Shown one piece after another: positions 33,363 to 42,899 of a stretch of 64,000 nt of DNA. Both the position numbers and the translations under genes were made by a program. The first letter of the stretch is position 1. Each line of letters opens with the position of its first letter. The notes beneath the pieces are model-generated. The model saw only the letters and a list, made by a program, of their open reading frames with translations. It ran no database searches and was not told where the DNA came from. The DNA is from Ceratodon purpureus (taxonomy: Eukaryota; Streptophyta; Bryopsida; Pseudoditrichales; Ditrichaceae): NCBI GenBank assembly GCA_014871385.1, contig CM026426.1:26402453-26466452 (forward strand). Reading direction: 5' to 3'.

Positions 33363-33725
33363 GTGGAGGGACGAATGGTCATCCATGATTCCCGCCTATT
33401 TTCAAAACTCAAGCGGCATGAAAACGGTCACACGTTAGAGAATGACCTCTGGAATCGTCCCCACTCGAAGTCTTTTCTCTACTCACTTGCTTCTCTCGCG
33501 TGTAGGAGCACTCGGCGCTCACTTGGAGGTTGTTGTTTTCTGGGCAGAAGCTGTATTGCGCTGTTTCTCTTGTATGTCTTCACTTTAGTTTTCTCCTATC
33601 ATCAGCACACATCATTGATTTTTGGTTGTTGTATGCTTGCGATTGTTGCAATTCTTGGTGTATTAGCACTGACTCTCTTTACTACTAGGAAACGTTTGAG
33701 AGCGGAAACTGTCAGTGTACTCTAA
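33363..33725 (+). CDS. Small 120-codon membrane-type ORF, E2 copy
   Basis: Begins MEGRMVIHDSRLFSKLKRHE and ends RAETVSVL, with the same length as the E1 copy at 3686-4048. The C-terminal half is more clearly hydrophobic here (ILGVLALTLF), giving two likely membrane segments. Many substitutions but no stop or frameshift, while the neighbouring DUF7869 copy has several. It lies upstream of that gene on the same strand. Confidence 0.45.
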   Translation: MEGRMVIHDSRLFSKLKRHENGHTLENDLWNRPHSKSFLYSLASLACRSTRRSLGGCCFLGRSCIALFLLYVFTLVFSYHQHTSLIFGCCMLAIVAILGVLALTLFTTRKRLRAETVSVL

Positions 33726-33788
33726 GTCTGGACTCTGAATTCCGACGATGTAAGCACCTATTAAAGCGCCGGTTTTTGCGGACAGCAG

Positions 33789-33857
33789 TTTAGCTCGACT
33801 CGAGCTAAATTGCTGCTGCCCATAGTCCAGGCACAGTTTAGCTCAAGTAGAGCTAAA
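33789..33857. repeat. Two class-1 palindromes upstream of the E2 DUF7869 gene
   Basis: Starts at 33789 and 33837, 48 bp apart. The second has two mutations (CAAGTAGAG centre). E1 has eight units at the same place. Confidence 0.9.
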
Positions 33858-33952
33858 CTGCGCCTGGGTTAAATTCTCAAACTTAACAATGAATTAGCTT
33901 CAAGGAGTATAATATGTTCTCATAAAATTGGATCTGTTGCATTTCAGGTACA

Positions 33953-36789
33953 ATGGATTACGTCTCAGATGACGAGGTACCGGTTGAAGCGCCCTTAAAC
34001 CCAGACCTTCCAGACTTCGTGGTTGTACCCTCAAAATTATGCCAGAACAAGACTGTAACAATTTACAGTGATGACAATATCCCATTAGCAGAGGGTTTGA
34101 TCCGGAACCCACGGTCCAGCTTGGTATCTGACACCGTTGGACCCCTTGGTGATTCCATTGTCGTCGTCCAGGTATCACGTTCGTTACTCGAAGAAGAGTC
34201 AGAGGATGATTGGAGGTACTCCTTCAAAACGTGGCCTATCAGCCACGTCAATCTGGATGGAGTTAGCCTAGAGCACCATAGTCAACGTGATGTATATAAC
34301 CGTTGGGTTGCGGAGCGTAACCGATACTTGGGAGATCGTACCCGATCGTATGATAACTCCTCTAAGAATACCCCCCTACCTATATCACGTCACGCTGAGT
34401 TTCTGATGACCCAGCCATGAATCAACTCTGTAGCGGCAAACACGTGTTGCGCTCACCTATGCGTCCAACACTATCCCAGAGATAAAATCTCTAGTCTACG
34501 GTCGCGTATGTACGACAAGACCACAGTGCAGTTCCGTAACCACATAAAACTGGATGTGCATAGACAGATTCACAAGAATTCAGTGGGGAGGAGTGTGGTG
34601 ACTCTGGAGGGCATAGATGTTTGCCCCTTCGCCTGGATGAAGATTATGGGAGTGAGCTCCAGTACATTCTATAGAAATGCCCAGGATGCTGCTGCTGGTT
34701 TCGAGGCTCAATTTCACGGTAATACTGGTTTACGTAAACCTCGAAATCACACAGTGGTAGCAACTGCCGTCCTAGGGGCCATCCTGGACAGGCATGCCAA
34801 CCACATGCCCCACAAGAGTCGTGTTCTGCCTTCAGGGGAGACAGTTGTAGCTAAAGTTCTGCCTTCCAGTTTCAAATGGAAGGAACAGATTCCAATCCTC
34901 GATGAACATCTAGCGGACTGTGGATTGCCTCATATGTCCGCTTCTAACTTGAGCAAGATCAGGAGGCTTAGCTATCCAGAATATTACGCCAAACGGGCAG
35001 GAGACAACTTCGCTCGTTGCTCAAAATGTGATGAGTTCCAGTCGCAGAAGAAGTTGACGTTAAAAGGATCTCAGGCGTCCTTGTTATGGTCTAAGAAAAT
35101 GAGGTTGCACAATGACTCTGCAATGGCGCATAGGGACTTGTACTACCTAAATCAATTCAGGTCGAAGGCTACTCTTCATGAAGTTCTTACAATTACGCAT
35201 GACAAGAGGGACCACTCCAAGACAGCGTCACCGGCCTTATCCCACAAGGTCAAACACTTAGACGGTCTCATGAAGCTTCATCTCGCTGTCACGGGAATGC
35301 TTGCTCATGGGCATGTGGACCAGCGTTACGCCCATTATGGCCTTGACATTTACTCACACAGCGCTAATTACACGGTTGGATCGTTTGCGAAGCTCCTTCG
35401 GGATCTTGAGTCACCCCCTCAATCCACCTCTAGGGAACTCTTTCAAGAGAATCCTTCCCACCCATTGTATGCCGCGCTTTTGCATGGTTCAGAGATGTGT
35501 TTGGATCCTCTTGGCCCTCCTCCTGAGGTTCCTGTTGCTGCTAAACCCTTGCCTCCCATTCTTAACGTCCAAATGGATAACGCTGTCAGTGATAACAAGA
35601 ATAGGTTTGTATTTTCATTATGGTCCCTATTAGTCGCGAAGCGGGTGTTTCGCGAAGTGTACGTGAATTTCATGCTGGTCGGCCATACTCATGATGATAT
35701 TGATGCCCTTTTCGGGCGATGAAGCATGGCTTTGCGGAGGAAGGACTTCCCCACAATACCTCTCCTCATGAAGTCCTTCATGAAAAATGAAGTTGTACTA
35801 ACAATTCCTCATCTCATTCAGAGGTCCCAGATTTCAAGAAATTCATCGCGGAGTGGATGCCTGATGGCAACGATACATTAATGGGTCACACTAAAGCTCA
35901 TCAGTTCAAATTCTATGTAGATTCTTCAGGATGCCCAGTCATGAAGTATAAAATCTTCTGTCACGACGACGACTGATTGCCAAAAGGAGATGGTTGTGGC
36001 ATCAAGTTGTGGAAGGAGGATTCAGAAGGTCGTTCTTTATGGCCCTGTGGTGTTCCTGGTGCTGTGGCGCCTCGCGAGATGCGGCACCTGCCTGATGTGA
36101 TTAAGGGCTTGTCGGGTTTTGTAGATCATTGGGAGAGGCTATCTTCGGATTCAGTCCAGTCCAGAAGAATCTATGAGCCACTCTCATACTATTAGAACGA
36201 TGTTAAAGAGGCTCTTTCCATCCCCTTTGATGCAGTCCCCACCTTGGAGCATGGTTTCTGGCCATCCACTCGGCTCGCTCATTCCGTCGAAGACGAGTTT
36301 CAGGAAGATGGAACTTTGCGCGAGGAATTCGCAGAGGATGATCACTTTGTTGGTCACAAACGAGATCGCCCAGGACCGTCATTCCGTGTTGCGCGAGACC
36401 TTTTTGCAGGGTACTTCTTAGCATTACGACCCTGCGATGAAGACAATCGTCCTTTTTGGCTTGCGAGGGCCTTGACTGACCCTAATTCGAACCCTGACCT
36501 CCCGAAAACGATCCAAGTAGTGTTCTACCGTCCAATTTCCCGAGATGAAAATGTTTGGAAATTCTATACCGGCTGGGATGTGGATGGGAGACTTCGTTGG
36601 ACAGTTGAGAAGGATGTACCCGAGTCGTGGCAGAGTACTGATGCAGTCATAACAGCTTGGAAATCCAAAGTTAAAAAAAATGTCAACGACCGAGGGCATG
36701 GCAAGGATCCAACGCTGAAGATTCCACTCAAACAGCTGGACATTATAAAGGCCTCCTTGGAGAGATTTGTTTCTCCGGATGCTGAATAA
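33953..36789 (+). pseudogene. DUF7869-like transposase candidate, E2 copy, multiply broken
   Basis: Same protein as 334-3171. Breaks private to E2 are TGA 34418-34420 (Ser codon in E1), TGA 35720-35722 (TGG in E1, within FGRW), a 1-bp deletion at about 35821 (CAGGAGGTC to CAGAGGTC), and TAG 36193-36195 (TGG in E1). The TGA at 35974-35976 is shared with E1. The Trp codon lost at 547-549 in E1 is intact here. The conserved blocks NVQMDNAVSDNKNR and VGHTHDDIDALFGR remain readable. Not expected to make a full-length product. Confidence 0.85.
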
Positions 36790-37066
36790 ACATGTAGCTT
36801 TCAAGTTCGTAGTCTTGAAGTTCTGAATTTAGTCAAATCACTTATATTCGTTTGAAGACGACTGAACTGAATACCGTTCGTCCCTTCTGTTTTCAAGACA
36901 AAGGTAGATGTTTAGCTCGAGTCGACCTGATCAGTTATAGCGTATTAGTTCTAGCGTATTTATGTTTTGTACACTAGCAAATTACATATATTTTGTTGGA
37001 GGTAACACTACTTAAGTGTTTCAGTCCATTTCTTATTTATCATGTGTACCACATTATAGGCAGCAG

Positions 37067-37241
37067 TTTAGGTCGAGGCGACCTAAACTACATTTGGCGT
37101 TGAAGTTCGTACTTTATGAGTGCAGAATACCAACAGGTCACCTATAGTTCTTCTTGTAGATTTTTACTTAGTATCCTAAACCATTGATTCTATATCATAT
37201 GTACTAGCACATACCAGCCGTTTAGGTCGAGGCGACCTAAA
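37067..37241. repeat. Class-2 palindromes at E2 subterminal region
   Basis: TTTAGGTCG, AGG, CGACCTAAA at 37067-37087 and 37221-37241, each followed by a GCGTTGAAGTTC motif, so a unit of about 155 bp is duplicated. A third, more diverged unit is at about 40569 in E4. Hybrid or half copies lie at about 36904, 37535 and 37690. Confidence 0.85.
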
Positions 37242-37716
37242 CGACATCTAGCGTTGAAGTTCCTAGTTTGGATTTCTGAAGTAGAGCCGATAACATACAT
37301 TTGTTGGCATGGACAATACTGAAGTCCGTATGTTCTTTGATTGCATATCATACTGTGGAAACTGTAGGCAGCTATGTTGGTCGAACAACTTGATTGTTTG
37401 TACAGGTCTGAAAGAGCCTGTCACAGATTCAACATTTAAGGAGTGTCGACCTAAATTGTATTTCCACACATATATATAATATAAGTTTGCCCAGCATATC
37501 TGTTGTGTCCATTTCTTGTTATTTGCATGATGTTCATTTAGGGTGGTTCGACCTACCTTGTACTTTTTCATATATTTCTAGTAAACCATCTAGTTCTTTC
37601 ATTTCCCATTACTACTGTGTGATCATCTCCCAAATTAATTGAAATTGCTTATAAGCTTTTCCTTGCCAAGTATGAGACCATTATGCCCATTTTAGCTCGA
37701 CCTGACCTAATGCATT

Positions 37717-37758
37717 ATTTTGGGAGATGATAAATCTCCCAAAATACCGAATATGGTG
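37717..37758. repeat. E2 terminus with perfect hairpin
   Basis: Stem ATTTTGGGAGAT, loop GATAA, stem ATCTCCCAAAAT (37717-37745), followed by ACCGAATATGGTG. E4 has a mutated version at 40977-41019. The right ends (E1, E3) share the outer half only. Confidence 0.8.
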
Positions 37759-38069
37759 TTATTGTGATTTTTTATCAAAAAAAAACTTCACAATTTGGTG
37801 AATTTCTCTTCACCAGTACACTTCTCCGGTGGACTTGTCCTATAAGCGTCTCCAATAGGTGTTTAGACTACAACCGGTCAAGACTCCTTTTGAAATATTT
37901 TATAACCATTAATTCTTCTCCGGCACATCCACCATTTGCCTCATATAACCATGTCTTGGCCAAGCATTCTTGACCAACCGGAAGGCCTTCTCCACCGTAG
38001 TGTAAACCGGCCCTTAGGCATGTCTTGGGTTCTCTAGTTTGCTATAGGACATATTTGAACTGGCGCTAA

Positions 38070-39681
38070 GCTTTCAGTATACTCTACATCTTAACTAACT
38101 AGTTAATCATTGTATCAAGACTACTGGTTTTGTAATACAAAGTACATTTTTCTTTTTAATCTATAATGTCCCTTGCGTCGAACCTGAAACCCTAAACCAT
38201 TGCTGAATTATTGGGGATATATGTTTCGATCTGCTTTATGTATTGCAGGAGAATGCATGTCCAGCCTCAGTGGATTCTTTGAATAATGCTTATGGCTGCG
38301 GGCCTTCTCTGCATAGCACAGGGCTTCTCTTGCAATCGGTTGCAACAGCGCAGTCCAGGATGGACTATTCAACTATGGCTGTCGATGAAGGAGTTGTGGA
38401 CAGCCCGGTTAATCTCTCCATTCCTAAGACCCTGAAATCCCCTTCTCCTATGTGGCCACGGATCGTACTGCAAGTTTTATCTCCGAAACAACAGAGTTCT
38501 ACCGCTACAAAGCGTGCTCTTTATAACAATGTTGAGGACATGCCTTCACCTCCACCGGCAAAGGTTAGTTTTCATTCTTGACTATTAGCTTTTCATTCCT
38601 TTCTGATGTTTCGTTCATGTAAGTGGCTAAGTGATGATAGCTGCTCGCATCTCTTCTTGCCTCCTATATGTCCTTTTTTTAGCTCGAGGCCACCTAAAAT
38701 GATTGATCTTTTTCTACTTTCATCTATGTCTGTGCTAGCTTATGTAGGCTTCTTCGTTCAAGGTCCATTCGACCTAAACAGTTGCACTGAGCAGTTTAGG
38801 TCGATTCGACCTAAACCAAAATCCCTTCTCAATGCTAATTTATCCCCCTCGTACTTGCCTTGCAGATACGGAGGCTACGATCAACAACTACAGGATCTGG
38901 GGCAACGAAGTCCCACCCTAAACCATCTAGTTCCCGTCGCCACTCTTTGCCTGAGACAAGCATTGGTGACAGATGTAGAGAGAAGTTGCAACGTCTTCTT
39001 GATAGTCCAATGATGCAGGTGGAGGGAATGTCGTGGACACGTTAGGGTCAAAGGGAATTCGTCAAGTCAAGAATTGAGGCTTACGGGGGGACTCCATAAC
39101 TATATAGTGGATAGTATGTACTGTATAGCAATGGCGCAGGCAATGAAAAGACGATTATAAGAATCGTCTATGTTATTTCAATGTAATTATGTTTCAAATA
39201 AAACGATTGATCTGTTTGTCAAATTTTCTCGTCTGCCATTTATGCCTCAGTGTCATGCACTGTTTTCGTGTTCTACAAAATTCCAAATGTATTTTATGTG
39301 ATTGTGCATTGCGTTTTAGATGTACCATGTTTAGAAAGGTAACAAATAGTTACTACTATGGATACAAACACGTGGTTTACTCTTCTTTTTCATTTTTTAT
39401 TGCGTTTAGGTGTGGTCGACCTAAATGACATAATCATCATCCTTCCTTAAACATGTTCTTAACGAATCATTGTAAATTATTAAGTTCTTTCATGTATGTT
39501 CGTGCATTTAGGTCCACTCAACCTACAGGACATAGTCCTCATTCTTCATTTAACATGTTTTTAGTGAATTAATATTGATTTTACGTGAGGTCTAAGTAAA
39601 TGGGAAGGCATTAATGTGGCCATTTCTCTACACGCTGATTTTCCAAATTCAAGAATATCTCCCAAAATAACAAATATGGTG
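38070..39681 (+). mobile_element. E3: right-end fragment with gene C copy
   Basis: Direct-orientation copy of about 17010-18596. It starts within intron-like sequence (left edge approximate) and ends at AACAAATATGGTG (39681), immediately joined to E4. The 310 bp between E2 and E3 (37759-38069) show no recognisable feature. Confidence 0.75.
38249..39100 (+). pseudogene. Gene C copy in E3, stop codon gained
   Basis: Exons 38249-38563 and 38866 onwards, with the same splice sites and phases as 17183-18012. CAG in the E1 copy is TAG at 39043-39045, after which the frame continues to the normal end (GGTP, TAA at about 39098). A short deletion removes residues in the basic stretch. The intron keeps the class-2 palindrome at 38794. 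Confidence 0.8.
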
Positions 39682-41019
39682 TTTATGGCCTTGTGATGTT
39701 CCTGGTGTCGTGGCGCCTCGCGAGATGCGGCACCTACCTGATGTGGTTAAAGGGTTGTCGAATTTCGTAGATCACTAGGAGAAGCTATCTTTTGATACAG
39801 TCTAGTCGAGAATAATCTATGAGCCCCTCTCATACTACTAGAACAATGTTAAAGAGGCTCTTGCCATCCCTTTTAATGCACTTCCCACTTTCCAGCACGG
39901 CTTTTGGCCGTCTACTTAGCTCGCCCATTCCGTTGAAGACGAGTCTCAGGGGGATGGAACTTTGGGCGAAGAGTACGCAGAAGATGATCACTTTGTTAGT
40001 CACAAGCCGAATCGCCCAAGACCTTTATTCCGTGTTGCCCCAGACCTTTTTGCAAGATACTTCTTACCATTATGACCCTGCACTGAAGACGTTCGTTATC
40101 TTTTGGCTTGCGTAGGCTTTGACTGACCCTAATCCAAATTTGGACCTTCCAAATACGTCCAAGTAGAGTTCTACCGTCTAATTTCTTGAGAGGAAGATGT
40201 TTTGAAATTTTATACCGGCTAGAATGTGGATGGGAGACTTCATTGGGTAGTAGAGAAGGATGTGCCCGAATTGTGGCACAGTACTGATGTTGTCCTAACA
40301 GCTTGGAAATCAAAAGTGAAGAAAGATGTCACAAAGTGGGGACGCAGAAAGGATCCAACGTTGAAGATACCACAGAAACAAGTGGACATTATAAAGGCTT
40401 CTTTGGAGAGATTTGTTTCTCCGGAATGTGAATAGGCATTCAACATTGAAGTTGATAGTGTAGGAGTTCTAAATTCTAGCAGATCACTTATATTTGTTGG
40501 GAGGCAACTACACTGATTTTCTTTCATCCATTGATTCTATATCATCTATACCAGACCATAGGCAGCAGTTTAGCTCGAGGCGACCTAAGCGATATCTAGC
40601 GTTGAAGTTGGTAGTGTAGGAGTTTTAAATTCTAGTTGATTACATATATTTGTTGGGAGGGAACTATACTTAATTACTTATGTCTTTTGATTCTATATCA
40701 TCTATACCAGACAATAGGCAACAGTGTTGGTCGAGGCAACCAGAATGGTTCTTCAGGTCTGATACGGCGAGTGACATATTGAACATTTAGGTTGGTTCGC
40801 CCTAAATTGTATTTTCTCATATATATTTGATATAAATTTGCTAAAATTATCCGGTGCTTTCATTTCCCGTTATTATTGCATGGTCATCTTCCAATTTAAT
40901 GGAAATTCCTATTTAGCTATTTCTTGCCAAGTGTGAGACTCTTGTGCCCATTTTACCTCGACAGTAGCAAATGCATTATTTTGGGAGATGATGAATCTTC
41001 CAAAATATCAAATATGGTA
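39682..41019 (+). mobile_element. E4: left-end fragment with third copy of the DUF7869 extension
   Basis: Begins inside the coding extension (TTTATGGCC matches about 36036) and runs through the 3' flank and a class-2 hybrid palindrome (about 40566) to a terminus resembling E2's, ending AATATGGTA at 41019. It abuts E3 directly, so two element ends of different type are joined. Confidence 0.7.
39690..40435 (+). pseudogene. Degenerate third copy of the DUF7869 C-terminal extension
   Basis: Homologous to 36037-36789, with several stops and small indels. The most readable part is 40226-40435 (MDGRLHWVVEKDVPELWHST to SLERFVSPECE). More diverged than the E1 and E2 copies are from each other. Confidence 0.8.
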
Positions 41020-41335
41020 TTACACTGTACAAGGACGTTTTAGAGTACTGCACAGCCTGCGACAAGTGCCACCAGGTTGGCGGGTTAGCCAACATTGGGC
41101 TTCCCTGGCTGATTAGTAGTTTACCTGCAGAGGCGTTCATGAAGTGGGGACTAGACTTTGTTGGCTTTATCAAATTAGCGGCAGCTCAAATGGGTAACAT
41201 GTACATTTTAGTCGCAACCGACTATGCTACTAAGGGGGTCGAGGCCAAGGCCCTACGTACTAATAAGATAGCTATGACCGCCAAGTTCTTGTACGAGCAG
41301 ATTCTCACACGTTATGGCTATCCTCTGACCCTTGT

Positions 41336-41614
41336 TAGGGTTGTTCAAAGGACCTAAGGACCAGACTGTCCGTTCGGTCTGCATGTCTATTCGTTAAGGG
41401 TCATGTCCGGTCCGTTATTGGTCATCTCACGTTTGACCGTCCCAATGTTGCATGTATTGAAGATTATCTTGCACATATTGAAGATATATACCTATTAATT
41501 TTTTTCTAGCGGACCGCTATGTTTGATAAATGTCAGGGACCAACCAGTCCATCCATTCGAAGTGCCGTCCGGTCCGCCAGATTTGGCCCATGTCCGTCCA
41601 TTATGACAACCTTG
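41336..41614. mobile_element. hAT-like MITE, 279 bp, 8-bp target duplication
   Basis: The insertion is flanked by ACCCTTGT at 41328-41335 and 41615-41622. The ends TAGGGTTGTTCAAAGGACC and, inverted, CAAGGTTGTCATAATGGAC are imperfect terminal inverted repeats of the hAT type. There is no coding capacity. Removing one duplication restores integrase continuity (LTLV to NQRSHF). Confidence 0.8.
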
Positions 41615-42003
41615 ACCCTTGTTTACAATCAAAGATCTCATTTCATCAATGAGGCTATTGAGAATTAGATGCAGCACTTCTTGTTGCAACATCGGACATC
41701 CACCACATATTATTCTAGGGAAACGGATAGGCACAGTCGACAAACAAGGTTTTAGGTCGGCTATTGACAAAACTCGTAAGTGACAATAGAGCGGACTGGG
41801 ATGAGCATGTGCCCTCACTTCTATTGTTCTAGAAGGCAGCTTTCAAGGTTACCAATGGCCATACTCCTTTCCACTCGGTTTAGAGGTTGCACCCTCTGAT
41901 GCCTATAGAGTACATTGTTCCTACCCGCAAGACTAACGGAGACATCGACTATGCACCTATTAAGGTACCTCAGGCTCGCACGGCCGACTTGAAGCACCTT
42001 CAC

Positions 42004-42597
42004 TGTAACAAACCTCCCGAAAGATTTGCCACCAACTCTCAAACAACTTTACAATAAAGAGAAAGGAAAGATAAAAACTTAATATTTATAATAGAATTGT
42101 GAACAATATAAACTACAAAGATCAAAATATATTGTCTAAGGCTCACCGCCCAAAGATAAAGAAGTGATTATAGTAGAAGTGTCTCACCTTCTTACTTCAA
42201 AGCCTTTATATACTAGTTTCTTAGTAAAATAAACTAGAATCTATCTCAGAGTATGTCTCAGAATCTATCCTATTCATAGATCTTTCTAGATCATTCAATC
42301 TCCTTTACTCCTAAATCTGGAGTAAAGATCATTAACATCAGTAATGTAATTTTGGTACATCTGATCATGAGTTGTCTAACTCTTGTTCACATGTTCTCAA
42401 TCTAGAGCGGTTTGACTCCAATGCACTAAGTATAGAGCTGTCTAACTCCAGTGCACATGTTCTCAATCTGGATTTGTCTAACTCCAATCCATCCATCATC
42501 AATAGGGAGTTGTCTAAATCCTTTCATCCTCTGATTACACACTGCCACATGTGATTAGAAAATTTCATTCATCCATCTACATCATAGTTATCTTACA
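42004..42597. mobile_element. Solo LTR, 594 bp, 5-bp target duplication
   Basis: Begins TGTAACAAACC and ends ATCTTACA, flanked by TTCAC at 41999-42003 and 42598-42602. A TATA-like CTTTATATACT lies at about 42203, consistent with an LTR promoter. The AGAGCTGTCTAACTCCA-like phrase is repeated near 42370-42510. No internal retroelement sequence remains, so recombination between two LTRs is the likely origin. Confidence 0.8.
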
Positions 42598-42899
42598 TTC
42601 ACAGCCACAGATTAGCGGCACAAGGGCAGGCTAGAAGTTGGCAGTGTCGCCGATCCTTGTGGAGCGAGCAGCATTACAAATAGAAGGACCTTCAAGTAGA
42701 AGAGCATGTCCTTTGGTACCCCGAGGGTGAGAAGGAGCATTCTGAGAAATTCAAGTGCCGCTAATTTGGGCCGTACCGCGTTCAGTACAAGTTGCCCAAC
42801 AATATAGCCTTACAGGTGATCAAAGCCTATTTTGAGCCCAATCTATTTATTGTAAACATTAATGAGCTCAAACCCTATCGTTCCTATTCAGACAATTGA

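Larger units (their letters stand above)
26540..37758. mobile_element. E2: inverted, internally truncated copy of the giant element
   Basis: E2 runs from a break in gene A exon 3 (homology ends at 26540) to a terminus at 37758. It contains, from left to right: the gene A start on the minus strand, the intron array, the leader, the AT-rich spacer, a one-module short gene, the telomere-like patch, the 120-codon ORF, the DUF7869 gene on the plus strand with several breaks, and the subterminal class-2 palindromes. Genes B and C are absent. Relative to E1 it is inverted, about 15 kb apart at the inner ends. Confidence 0.8.
41021..42892 (+). pseudogene. Ty3/gypsy integrase remnant
   Basis: The H2C2-type end ([15 protein letters not shown]) is followed by the core start WGLDFVGFI and [19 protein letters not shown], which carries the first catalytic Asp (WGLDF) and the next conserved Asp (TDYATK). 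After the MITE the frame resumes NQRSHFINEAIEN. After the solo LTR the C-terminal LVLWYPEGEKEHSEKFK and PYRVQYKLPNNIA, NINELKPYRS follow. Several in-frame stops (for example after AIEN). Integrase would insert retroelement cDNA; this copy is dead. Confidence 0.85.

Noticed and set aside
547-39045. Alternative genetic code with reassigned TAG or TGA
   Set aside because: Both TAG and TGA appear as breaks, at positions where the sister copy has Trp, Gln or other sense codons, and intact frames nearby end in normal stops.
1-41019. Endogenized giant virus fragment, suggested by the unusual gene mix
   Set aside because: No capsid, polymerase or packaging gene is seen, genes contain many plant-type introns, and element ends and duplicated copies fit a transposable element better.
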